Assembly (NCBI GenBank): GCA_026168455.1
Contig: CM047431.1
Coordinates: forward strand, 23,687,365 to 23,751,364
Reading direction: 5' to 3'
Length of the DNA stretch: 64,000 bases
From: Theocolax elegans
Lineage: Eukaryota; Arthropoda; Insecta; Hymenoptera; Cerocephalidae
Numbering within the stretch: position 1 is the first letter of the stretch; the number at the start of each line of letters is the position of its first letter. Made by a program: the position numbers and the translations under genes. Below are positions 51,841-62,977 of the stretch, piece after piece. The notes under the pieces are model-generated. The model searched no databases, was not told the origin of the DNA, and saw only the letters and a program-made list of their open reading frames with translations.

Positions 51841-53066
51841 TCCCCGATGTTGGGCATGATGCCCGCCAGCGCACGGGCCACCTTTGCCGCCTTTGAGCCT
51901 GCGTTCGCGAGATGGTGTTTGAACGACAGCCGCGTGTCTAGTGTGACCCCTAAATACTTCAACGTTTTCACCGACCGAATCCGTTCTTTACCTACCGTGA
52001 AGGTGGCGGTCCTCTCCTTTTTTGTGCGAGAGATGAGCACCGCCTCCGTTTTTTCCGCCGCCAGACTAAGTCCGTGGTCTCTCAACCAAGTGGCGACCAC
52101 TTCTATAGAGACGTCTCCGAGATATTCGATCTCTTCGACACTCTTTGCGACCACCACTAGCGCCACGTTGTCCGCGAAAGCCACCATTGAGACACCCTCC
52201 GGAAGTTGCTGCCTAAGCAGGCCGTCATAGACAGCGTTCCAGAGTAAGGGCCCAATGACCGAACCCTGCGGCACGCCTCCCGTGATGTTGTGGGAGTGCA
52301 CACCGTCGTCGGTGTCGTAGAGCAGAGTACGGTCAGTCAGGTAACTCGAGGTGACCTCCCTGAGATAGAGTGGCACTTGGAAGTGCTGCAGGGACAGCAT
52401 GATGTCGTCCCATCTGGCAGAGTTGAAGGCATTCCGGATGTCCAAGGTAATGATGGCACACATCCGCCTTGCACTCCGACCAGCATTGATGGCATTTGTG
52501 GCTATACCAACAACTCTGCCTACAGCGTCCATGGTCGATCGACCCTTTCGGAAGCCGAACTGGTTGTCGGAGAGGTCTCCGGCCCGACCGATGGCCGCTG
52601 CGAGCCTGGCGCAGATCACCCGCTCCAGGAGCTTCCCGACTATATCCAGTAGACAGAGCGGGCGGTAAGATGATGGCTCCTCCGGGGGTTTGTTGCCCTT
52701 CGGTAGGAGTACCAGCCTCTGCGTCTTCCACTGGGCCGGGAAGCAACCTTCTCTTATGCAAGCGTTGAATGCGTCCAGGAACAAGCCCGGAGCACTCATC
52801 GCCGCTGTCTTGACGGCCAGGCCAGGTATTCCGTCCGGACCTGGGGCTTTAAGTACGGAAATACCTTTAGCGGCCATCCTCAGTTCGGCTTCACTAATGC
52901 CTGGCGAATCGGCTGCACCAATGGTGGCCATCAGGCCCGCCTCTGCTGCCCTTTTCCGATGTTCTGGAAACAGGTGGTGGACGACTTCGTCCAGAAAAAC
53001 TGGGTCGGTGGGTGCAACAGCGCCCCCGGGGTTGATCTTATTCATAACCGTTTTATACGGTCTGCC
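51801..53066 (-). pseudogene. R1-clade ORF2, reverse transcriptase
   Basis: Contains KAPGPDGIPGLAVKTAAM, WKTQRLVLLPKGNKPPEEPS and SYRPLCLLDIVGKLLERVI, then NQFGFRKGRSTMDAV, AIITLDIRNAFNSARWDDI (first Asp), GGVPQGSVIGPLLWN and FADNVALVV. The last is the catalytic box, normally F/YADD; the second Asp is Asn here (AAC at 52167-52169), a GAC to AAC transition that should abolish activity. The ATG at 53045 is not the start: the frame continues from upstream through the TAG at 53067. Confidence 0.9.
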
Positions 53067-54101
53067 CTAGGGGTCGTGGTCCACCTCCTCACAGAGCTCC
53101 CGCCAACACCTTCTCTTGGCAGCCTTGATGGCCACCTTGAGATCCCTCCGCTTTTGTTCGTATTCTGCGGAACAATCTTGGAACCGCGGTGTTCCCCTCG
53201 CTCTTTGGTGCAGCCTTCTGGCACGCAGGCACTCACGTCTCTTTTCTGCGAGGTCCTCACTCCACCAGATTATCGGTGGGCGGCCGCGAGGGTTAAACTT
53301 CACGGCCATAGAGGCATCGCAAGCCGCTGTTAGGGCATTCGTGAGGCCTCGTGCTTTTTCTTCGGCGGTTCCCTCCACTTTTGCCCCCTCAAGGGTGCAG
53401 AAGAACGTCTCACGATCAAACATGGCTGGTGCCCATCTCTCTCTTGCTCCTCTTCCTGCTTTCTTTGTCCTCCCGCTGGTCAGCTGGAGCTGGTACACGA
53501 GTGCTTGGTGGTCACTACCCGTGTAACGATTGCTAACTTTCCATCCGAGTCCCCCTCCCCCCATCAATCAAGGATCGACAAAGGTGAAGTCGACTATGGA
53601 TGACTTGCCGGCTTTGGTAAAAGTCGGGGTTGTCCCTGTGTTAGCGATCTCCAGCCCCAGTAGAGCGAACGCCTCGAGAAGTGCGCGACCACGCGCGTTG
53701 GTCTTGGCGCTGGCCCAGTCCGTCGCCCAAGCATTAAAGTCCCCACCGATTGCAACCGGTAGCCGTGAGGACCGAGCACTGGTGACGACTGCATCCAGAG
53801 ATCTCGCAAAGTCCTCGGTGGAATCGCTGGGCGGGAAGTAGCAGCTGTACATGCGTACCCCCGCCACCTCCACCCAGGTGAAGCTGGGAAGGGGGGCGAC
53901 CATCTTTCTGGAGATGTGTATATTTCCACATACCCAGATGGCCGCCTTGCCCGTGGCATCCCTTACCCAGTTCGACTTCTCGAGATCCCGGAACTCCTCG
54001 CTGATGATCGCTACGTCCGCTCTCTTCTCTCTGACCAGCTGGGACAGCAGGTCCTGCGCTACAGCGCAGTGGTTAAGGTTTATTTGGAGCACCTTAATCA
54101 T
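53067..54101 (-). pseudogene. R1-clade ORF2, endonuclease and linker
   Basis: ORF2 starts at the ATG at 54101, overlapping the ORF1 stop by 8 bp, a common arrangement in this clade. LQINLNHCAVAQDLL, VAIISEEF and IGGDFNAWATDWASAK are APE-endonuclease motifs, with SDHQALVYQL after a TGA (53568-53570) that interrupts the domain in frame. The linker ORF ends at a TAG (53067-53069) where related elements have Trp (DPWG); the TGG-to-TAG change is inferred. Both stops lie in the same frame as RT. Confidence 0.85.
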
Positions 54102-55584
54102 TTTTTATGTGTGCTCCTTCCTCATGCGAGGTCTTGGCTTTGGCCTCGCAGTCCACTGCTTTGTGGCCCTCTTGGCCGCACCGATAGCATTGCGCTGACC
54201 GGTCGACTGTGCTCTTGCACTCCCTCGCGATGTGTCCCGATTCTTGGCATCGGTAGCAGCGCGAGGATACCTCTCGCAGTCTAACTCTGCAATTGACCCA
54301 TCCGATCCGGAGCTTCCCGTCTTGCAGCAGTTTTTTGGCTGCTACTGCCGGAAGCTGGATGGTCGCAGCTAGGGTGCCACTGTAGGACCCCCTGGTATTA
54401 ATATTATCCGGGGATACCACATTTGGCCCGATCTTTGCCGCAATCACTGCGGCCACCTCCGTTGTTGTCGTGGACTCGTCCATGTTCCTGATGGTGATGG
54501 ACACTTTGTGACTCAGCAGCTGGACCTCTGCTGACCCACTCAGGGTGGACGAGACCACTGTCCTCAGCTCCGCCGTTTCCGTTCCGGGTCGCCCCAGTTC
54601 GAGTAGGAGCTCTCCAGCCCTGGTGCGCCTGATACTCGTGACCCGTTCTCCTAGTGCCTTTAGTTGCGGTGCAGCCTTGACCTTCCGGAGAATGTCAGCG
54701 TAGGAAGAGCCCCCGCTAGATGTCTTGATCTTGATGGCATCTGGGCGTGGGGGTCTTACTCTGGCCTTAGGCTCTGCCGTGCCTTTGGCCGGTTTGCTGA
54801 CACGTTTCTGCTGTTCTTCATGCTGCTTCGGCTGGCTGTTCTTCATCTTCTTCTTCTTCTTGCCCTTCTTCACTACTGTGGCCTAGTCAGGGACCTTTGA
54901 CTGGTTCCCACCCGTCTTAGGAACGGATGGCGAAGCATCTGCTGGCCCACCTTTGTTAGTGGGCTGCTTTGAACCCTCCTTCCTTTTCTCCGGGAGTTGC
55001 TGAGGTGGTGAGGGCTTTCCCCTTTCCACCGGCCTCCTTTGACGCTCTTCAGCGCGGAAGATGGGCGACGTTTGGCACGTTCCATCCCTACGCGCATCCG
55101 CCATTTTAGTTTTCAGCGCTGTCGAACACACAGCACTGTTCACCCGCGCGTATTTATTGAGAGCTCTGCTGGTTGTTCTCGCCATACTCTTCAGCTCTTT
55201 GTGGATGTTGTTCTTCTTAAGAACAAACTCCACCAGGGTGTCTACCTTCTCACGCAGACGGAGAAAAGCTCTGTCAGCGTCACTCGACATCCCAGTCGAG
55301 GGCAGGTCACACGTAGCATTAGATGCTACAGAGGCCGAGTGACCAACCTCCGCAGCACTTACCATTTTAACGGTGTGAGTTTGGTCCCCCCCAAAATCCG
55401 TCGGACCAGCACTGACCACCGGGGCTTTCACCCGATCGGAATCAGTGGCGGGATTTGACAGGATTGCCATGCCCGCTTGGGGTAGTGTTGTTTTCAGCTC
55501 ACTATCCATACTTGGTTTAATTTCGGGGTGCCTTCCCCTATTTGGTTTTGGTTCGCCCCGAATATTTGATTTTTTCGATACCAT
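54094..55584 (-). pseudogene. R1-clade ORF1 (Gag-like, zinc knuckles)
   Basis: The frame from 55584 has a leading ~230 codons rich in Ser/Pro/Lys with a helical part (FLRLREKVDTLVEFVLKKNN). A TAG at 54883-54885 interrupts it in frame. The second part starts with a Lys-run (KKGKKKKKMKN), then SSGGSSYADILRKVKAAPQL, and ends with CYRCQESGHIARECKS and CYRCGQEGHKAVDC, two CCHC knuckles typical of R1-type ORF1. It binds element RNA and forms the RNP in active elements. Confidence 0.85.
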
Positions 55585-55658
55585 CCATATCTGGAAAGCA
55601 TTCCCCTATCCACCACCTGGGGAGGCGCCACGAGGCGGGACCAGCAAACCCGGCACGG

Positions 55659-55873
<215 letters not shown>

Positions 55874-57350
55874 TGTTTTTTCAAGAATAGATAATTTATG
55901 TATTTTTTCCGTGCGCAAAAAAAAGTTGTGTTTTAGAACTGGAAAGAATGTGTATTAATTTACTTATTCCTGATAAAACTCATAAAATAAAAACGGACCT
56001 GAAATTTAATGTAATGTTTTTAAAAATATGCACAATTTTTCGAAGATAAAATAAATATTAATCAAGTATAACATACACTTTTCCAAATATCTATATGTGA
56101 AATATACAATAAATTAAAAATTAAATACATTAATTATTGCATTTTTAAGATAATTCTATTATAAACAGTAATGCCAAAGAAAATTCAAATTTTAACAGTG
56201 GCAATATAAAATACGAATTACATTTCAAAAGTTATTCGAAAATTATTATTTTAGTAGTATTTAATTTAAATATTATTCAAATCAAAATTTAAAAATTGTA
56301 TGGATATATAAGTAAGTAGATTACGTATATTTATATAAAACAATATTTTAAATAAACAAGTATGTATTTATTAGAAACAAAAGGTTATTTAAGGAATGCC
56401 TTTGCTTATAATAATTAAAATAAATATATGGGCTCTGTAACAAAAGGGAAAAATAAATTGGTTATAATTATGGGTTAAAACGCAAATTTTGAAAGAGGGT
56501 GCAAATTACGAATTACGGCAGAAATGGAAGAAACAGGTTTTTATTTATATACCGCTAAAATGTTATAAATAATTCTTTAAAACTAATACAAAAATTAATT
56601 TAATTAAGAAGAAAGTTTTATTACTCTAAAAGTACAAAATATTAATGACATATAGAACTCTTGGCGATGACTTAAATAAATTAATTTTAAGAGGTAAAGT
56701 TCTATTTAGATCCGTTTAAAATAATCTAAAATTTTAATAGGTTTTTACTAAATACTACAATTAAGTATATGCACTTTACTATTTTTGGTAAGTTAATTGT
56801 TCATTACCACATATATATATATACACCTTTGGTGTAAGTTATGTCCTAAAATACGTGAAAATTAGTGATTTTATGAGGTTTATGAGGCATAACTTACAAC
56901 AGCGGTCTTGACCAATAAGCTAACCCAAGCCATTCGAAAGCTCGCGAAAAATGTGAACAGAGGTGTTAGATTAAAATCGATTATGGTATAGTAGCCCTTT
57001 TTTGATATTCAATATGTCCGGGTGTTCTATCTCTTCGAGATTTTAAAATTAAGAAATGTAACCAAGGTAGATAAGTTCTAAAGATTAATTTAAACAAAAG
57101 TTGTTTGTAATGTTTTTTCAAAAAAATCAACAGATTTTGAGATAAATGGCTTTAAAAATTGAAATTTTTTAAATAATTGAAAAATTTCCACTTTTCATGG
57201 TCGAATAACTCTTAAGCAACTTATTTTTAACACTTAAATTTTTTTTGTATGTTTTGGAAGATGTTTCCAGCCTGTTCTCAAATTTTGGAGTGATTTAAAA
57301 TTTTCATCGTACCACTTGACGTAAAATAGCCCATATATATATATATATGT
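55874..57350. repeat. Dispersed repeat A, unit 1 (second locus)
   Basis: Starts GTTTTTTCAAGAATAGATAA right after the GT tract, as at 14211, and ends AATAGCCCATATATATATATATATG. It is a single (non-duplicated) version of the unit with the ACACCTTTGGTGTAAGTTATG block. No ORF. Confidence 0.8.
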
Positions 57351-57354
57351 ATGT

Positions 57355-58396
57355 TGTAACAGTTTGGTTGCCGCGCGGATGTTTATTTTAATATCGCGGC
57401 TGCTCAGCGGTACGGTTAAACTTACCGTATTTAAATAAACATATTTTTCCCGCGATGCGGCGACGGTTACCTGTCCGTTCTACCAAATCTGTTAAATGTT
57501 AGTCTGAAACCGAGTTACTGTTTCAGATAACAACCAGGTAAAATTCAAATCTGCAATTGACCGCGAAACAGGGATATCGCGTCGAGCACTTGTCAACCAG
57601 AAATATACGAGCTCTTAGGATTACGGAAGGAATCGTACGTGGGTTAAATTCAATTAATCGAACACCGGATTGAATTCTAATAATGATATGAATTTATTGA
57701 AATAAAGATAAAGATAAATTAACAAATAAAATATTTAATTGTCGCCGAGGTCTACGCTTTTATTACAAGTCGGTAAACGGCCGACTTGTAGAGAGAGGGG
57801 AAGAAAATATCACGAACTAAAATAATATATCCAGTCAACGGGACTGGTATAAAGCAACACGATTAAGTGCGAATAAAAACACGATCGCGTGAAGTGGTAC
57901 CACTTACTTTGTACGCTGCTGTAGTCGTTGGTAAACAACGACCAGCCGATCGGTTGCTTTCTCTCTCTCTCACTCTCGCTGCGGTGTCGGACGGATTGTC
58001 CGCTCGCCCGTGCACCGGGGTTGTGTGACTGCAGGCAGATGCACGGTGTAGCACCACTCACTGCAAATGCAGGATCGGCCTGCAGTCGAAACGCACACAA
58101 AACGCACGGCACAAATCACGGCACGGCGAAGCTGAACACGGGACGCGGGGGGATCACACCTGTCACGTCAAAAGGTGGTTATTACTCTCTCCAGTGCGCG
58201 CGAATCTCCCCCTTACCTCTCTAATGAGGTGCGTGCGCGAATCTTTCGCGCGCGAAGTCGATCCCGCCCGTGTAGCTACGACGAACCGAGCCGAGCCGAA
58301 TCTCGCCGGCTCGAACCGATGCGAACATTATGATACTGTTCGCTCGTGTTGCTCGAATTCGTCAAACGGTGAGGTAAACAGTACCTTACCGTTACA
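57355..58396. repeat. Solo LTR, 1042 bp
   Basis: Starts TGTAACAGTTTGG and ends TACCGTTACA with the target duplication ATGT (57351-57354 and 58397-58400). It is GC-rich against AT-rich flanks and splits the TATG linker between two units of repeat A, which is intact in the first locus at 16140. It belongs to the same LTR family as 43503-44700 judging by the shared ends. No internal region. Confidence 0.8.
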
Positions 58397-58400
58397 ATGT

Positions 58401-59440
58401 ATGTATGTGGGTGTGTGTGCGTGCGGCGGAAGATTTATATAATATATATATATTTTAAAATTGTTTTTTCAAGAATACATAATATATGTATTTTTTCCGT
58501 GCGCAAAAAAAAAGTTGTGAACATAACTTGAAAGAATGTGTAATTGTTTACTCATTCTTGATAAAACTCATAAAATTTTAAACGTATACTCAATAATAAT
58601 AACGGATCTAAAATTCAATTAATGCTTTAAATACAGATGCAAAATTGTTTGAAGATGAAATAAATATTAATCAAGTATCACATACACTTTTCCAAATATC
58701 CATATGATATATACAATGGGTTAAAAATTAAATATATTAATTATTGCATTTTTAAGATAATTCTATTATAAACAGTATAAGCAAAAGAAAATTCAAATAT
58801 TAACAGTGGCAATATAAAATACGAATTACATTTGAATAGATTTTCAAAAACTATTAATTTAGGAGCATTAATTTAAATATTTTTTAAATTAATATTTCAA
58901 AATTGTATGGATATATAAGTGCGTAGATAATTTATATTTATATAACACAATATTTTAAATAAACAAGTATGTATTTATTAGAAACAGAAGGATATTTAAG
59001 AAATAAATTTGTTTATAATAATCAAAATAAATATTTGGGCTCTGCATAGTAAAAATAAATTGGATATAATTATGGATTAAAACGCAAATTTTGAAAGAGG
59101 GTGCAATTTACGAATCACGGGAGAAATGGAAGAAACAGGTTTTTATTTATATAGCGCTAAAATTTTATAAATAATTCTTTAAAACTAATAGAAAAATTAA
59201 TTTAATTAAGAAGAAAGTTTTATTATTCTAAAAGTACAAATAAATATTAATGACATAGAACTTTTGGCGATGATCGTTCGTCATTAAATAAATTAATTTT
59301 AGGAGGTGAAGTTCTATTTATAACCGTTTAAAATAATCCAAAATTTTAATAAGTTGTTAACTAAAATACTACAATTTAGTAAGTATATGTACTTTACTAT
59401 TTTTGGTAAGTTAATTTTTCATTAACATTTATAATTATTA
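58401..59440. repeat. Dispersed repeat A, unit 2 (second locus)
   Basis: After the TATGTGGGTGTGTGTGCGTG linker the unit restarts with TTGTTTTTTCAAGAATACAT and follows unit 1 for about 1 kb with moderate divergence. It then passes into AT-rich DNA (59441-59699) leading to a Helitron-like terminus. Confidence 0.75.
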
Positions 59441-59699
59441 AAATATAAATTTAAGCTTTATAAGAATTCATATAGTTTAAAATTTACAGTTAACATTTAA
59501 TATGTCTCTATTTTTTTTATTATTTTTATTCTGATTTCATTACACTAAATTTTGGTAAACTTTTATTTATAAATTATAATAACTATAGCAATACCTCCAA
59601 GCTGTTGTGTGAATTTGTTTAATTTTTAAGGTGTCTATGGTAGTGAAAAAATAATACAATTTAAAACATTATTTTAAATAAATTAATTACGAAAAACCT

Positions 59700-59761
59700 T
59701 TTTCGAAATTAAAAAGAGGGGGTTGGCACGCGAAGCGCGCAGGTGGGCGAAGCCCCCCTAG
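59700..59761 (+). other. Helitron-like 3' terminus
   Basis: CACGCGAAGCGCGCAGGTGG is followed by a GGGC-GAA-GCCC stem-loop and CCCTAG then T. A GC-rich hairpin just upstream of CTAG|T is the usual Helitron 3' end. No Rep coding lies upstream here, so the element would be non-autonomous; repeat A may be its body. The (TA)n after it runs to 59790. Confidence 0.45.
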
Positions 59762-59793
<32 letters not shown>

Positions 59794-59799
59794 GTTTCG

Positions 59800-61138
59800 C
59801 GAAGACGGTATAACCGACTTCACTGTGGACAAAATTAATGTCCAATGGGCCACAACATTTGACATAACGTGCAAAGATATATAAATTTTCATGCAAATCC
59901 AAGTTCCTGCGTTCTCTAAACAACTAGTATTCTCCCACGCACCCGGTAAATCCTCTTATTGGCACTGCAAACCGTAACAATACTTAGTATTCGACACAGA
60001 AAGTACTGCAGCCGAATTCAATCTAAAAGTAATCCCCGACGACTTAGCTCAGATTCTCAGCTGCATCTGGTTCCCTTCTACTAAGCGAATATGTTAGACT
60101 CTCAAAATTTTCCTTAATTTTTATCAAGCCTGTCATTGCCCATCTTTTGTCCAATTCGTATCATTACATTTTAATTCAGCTCACCACAGATATAACTGCA
60201 AGCAGGGCCCAGTATATATGACGCACGACGCGAAAATATTTGACTTCTAATCGTTCACCTTCAGGAATCATAAATTCCCAATAGAAGCGGTTACGGTAGT
60301 AGATTTCTTCAACGCGATCCTAAATCAAAAAGAAGTCAAACTTATAAATGCCATCTCTGTAGACTTATCCGGGGTAAATGTTTCAAATAAAGTCGTAAAG
60401 TTAATCTCAGAAAACTTCAATATAGAAAATCTAACCCTCAGTAAAACAATTCAGGAAGCAGATATGGGCCTCTATTTACGTAACATTAAAAATCTAAAGG
60501 TGATTGGTAATAATGAATTTAGGTTTGATAAACTCTCAGCACAAAGCATCAAACATATTAACTGCTTGCAAATAATCAACTACAAAGCAATTAACATTAA
60601 AACCATAGTTGAAGCGTTAACCGCCGAAAACAACATAAAAAATCTACACTTTATTGATAGCAACTCGACAAACCAACATTCCCTGCATTTATTTAACGCA
60701 GTTTATTTAAAAACAAGCAAAATCGAATCATTTAAATTTTGCTTTGCCCCCGAGGAGTGTCCCAGAGACCTGTCCATTCACCCTTATACAATCCAAAATT
60801 TACCGTCAATCTGAAAACTAGACATCAGCAACAATAGCCACGTGAGCAACATAGTGAAAAGCTTAATAGAAAACTTCCCCAGAGTAGAAAAAATCAACTT
60901 AATAAAAGTACAATTACCAGAAGATTTGCGATTCCCAAATTCGGTTACTAATTTGCAATTAGACTATTTCCCCCGCATCAATAATTTACTTAGAAATTTT
61001 GGGAATATGAAGTTGAATCATTTGTACATAAATAATCCATTAGGAAAAAAGAAAACACTCGCCATATACACAAACTTTGTATTTGAACAACACGATTACA
61101 TCACCGAATTTATGTTGTACAAACCGCGTCGAATCTAA
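59800..61138 (+). pseudogene. LRR-like protein remnant, copy 1
   Basis: Open frames 60464-60814 and 60842-61138 read in sequence MGLYLRNIKNLKVIGNNEFR, LHFIDSNSTNQHSLHLFNAV, a stop at 60812-60814, then KLDISNNSHVSNIVKSLIEN and VEKINLIKVQLPEDLRFPNS. Spacing of Leu/Ile with N (L..I..N....L) suggests leucine-rich-type repeats. Earlier sequence (59800-60460) is alignable with copy 2 but has more stops. Signal or membrane segments are not seen. I cannot name the family. Confidence 0.45.
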
Positions 61139-61429
61139 TTAATTAAAATAGATTAATAACAAAAAAATTTTATCGTCCAAGATAACCATACCCAAAAATC
61201 TCAATAACATTACCCTCAGTCCACATCCCTAGGGTTCCCCAACCAATGCTTTACATTCAGGTTAATAGTTACAAAGCTCACGTTACACACTTATAAACCT
61301 TTCTCACACCCACACATCCAAACAATATTCACCCGAAATTCGCGTGGTTACGCAATCAATTTACTTTAAAGTTCGCTTAATTGCCCCTCTCAAAACACCT
61401 CTCAAAAAACGACAATACAAAATGGAGGA
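61139..61429. other. Spacer between the LRR-like copies, no gene seen
   Basis: AT-rich, no recognisable feature; it may hold promoter or decayed first-exon sequence of copy 2. Confidence 0.3.
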
Positions 61430-62540
61430 ACTAGAAAACACGCACAAACTTCTATTCTATAAATTACTGGACACAAAAGACAAAGATGAACGTAATATCT
61501 TATTTTTTTCATAATTTCACTTTGAACGGTATCTTGAGCATTTCCAATCTGAGAATGGCAAACAGAAATTAAAATTATATGTGCGTATGGAAAGGGAAAT
61601 TATAGTAGGGAAAGCATGTTTACACAAGAAAAATCTTTCAGTTTTGTGCATAAATAACATTCATGGTACAAACTTAACACTTTATAATATAGACTATAAC
61701 ATTTCAAAAGAAAACTTAATGAATTGCCTACACTCACACAATATCACAGAATTCTCAATCGATTCAATAAAAAATTCATTTTATTTAACAATAGCCGACA
61801 TCACGTGCAAAGATCTATCGACTTCTACTCAAATGCAGATATTATCATGCAGCAAAAAACTAAGTCTAACATATAAAAATGGCAAAAGTTTATATTTACG
61901 CACACGTCCCCAACTGAATTTATTTTTCAACAAATATGATGCAACCCCAGAATTCAATTATAAATTACTGCCAGACAACTTACAATTAATTTTAAACTGC
62001 ACTGAATTTGTAATTTTGTTATCCCAAATGCTAAATGCAAACGAATTTACAAATTTTTATCAAGTCTGTCACTGCCCACCTTCAATTCAATTCATACCAT
62101 TAAATTTCAATTCATCAAATTCTAGGTATGAAGGTAAACAAGGTCTAGTAAACATGGTTAAAAACGCACAAGTCTTTGACTTTTCATTTAATTTTACGAA
62201 GCATAGTTACCCCATAAACGCAGTTACAGTATCGAAATTCTTTGATAAAATTTTATATAATCAATCAAGTAACGCAATTATAGCCAACGTAGTCAATTTA
62301 TTCGGAATCTGCGTTTTCAAACGCATTGTTAAATTACTCTCTAGCAATTTTAAAATAAATAATTTAGTGATTGGTCCAACAATTGGAAATGCAGAAAGCA
62401 TTTTGGAATTAAAAAAATATTAAGGAATTGACGGTTACCAATAACGACGAATTTAAGTTTGATTCCCTGACCAAAATAAATCTAAAACAACTTAAATCAC
62501 TAACCATAAAAAAACTGTAAATTTATTCAAATAGAAACAA
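61430..62540 (+). pseudogene. LRR-like protein remnant, copy 2
   Basis: The longest frame, 61581-62423 (280 codons), contains NFYQVCHCPPSIQFIPLNFN, SYPINAVTVSKFFDKILYNQ and ILELKKY. Corresponding blocks in copy 1 read as NFYQACHCPSFVQFV-like DNA (60112-60170) and NSQ-AVTVVDFFNAIL-like DNA (60268-60320). Continuation in another frame at 62420-62520 (ELTVTNNDEFKFDSLTK) matches VIGNNEFRFDKLSA of copy 1. So the two copies are tandem paralogues and both are broken. A start at 61425 (MEELENTHKLLFYKLL) is in a different frame. Confidence 0.5.
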
Positions 62541-62767
62541 TAATAGAATGCTTCAAATTCGAAATTAATCATACTATGTGAGAATGGTACACAGCGCAGA
62601 GTACAAAACGTAAGAATAAAGAATAGTTATTTGTACAACGAGGCAGTTAACGGAGTTTTTACGCACGAGTTATGATCATGCTGCAGGAGGGTCGGCGAAG
62701 CCGGCCCGAGTGTTCGCTGATTATAAGAGTGTGTAAAATCTACGCCCGAGTTGCACACATTATTTTT

Positions 62768-62977
62768 TCTAATTCTGTGCATAAAATTTCGATTTGTCTT
62801 ATAATTTTTTGTGCATAAAGTGAAACGTTTTTTACAAAACTTTTTTTTATGTGTAAAGTGCCAATGTTTTTTCATGTTACGCGTTACTTTATAATTTACG
62901 CATAATGTAAAAAAAAGTTTCACTTTATGCACAAAAAATTATCAGACAAAGCAAAATTTTACGCCCAGAATTAGGAA
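62768..62977. repeat. Short foldback (inverted repeat, ~60-bp arms)
   Basis: TTTTTTCTAATTCTGTGCAT and following pairs with the complement ending AGAATTAGGAAAAA; inner arms include TTTTGTGCATAAAGTGAAAC and GTTTCACTTTATGCACAAAA. Spacer about 90 bp. A GGTCGGCGAAGCCGGCC stem lies just before it at 62688-62704. No ORF. Confidence 0.65.

Larger units (their letters stand above)
50970..55658 (-). mobile_element. R1-clade non-LTR retrotransposon in an (AC)n microsatellite
   Basis: Minus-strand element with ORF1 (two or more CCHC knuckles) and ORF2 (APE-type endonuclease, RT, C-terminal CCHC), the R1-clade layout. Its 3' end is A-rich (50972-50981) and directly followed on the minus strand by ACACAC; its 5' end at 55658 is preceded by ACACAC. 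Insertion into AC repeats is known for Waldo/Mino-type members of the R1 clade. The copy is dead: in-frame stops at 54883, 53568 and 53067, a frameshift near 51830, and a changed catalytic residue. Confidence 0.85.

Noticed and set aside
51476..53526. Plus-strand ORFs over 51.5-55.5 kb
   Set aside because: They are antisense shadows of the R1-clade ORFs in GC-rich DNA.
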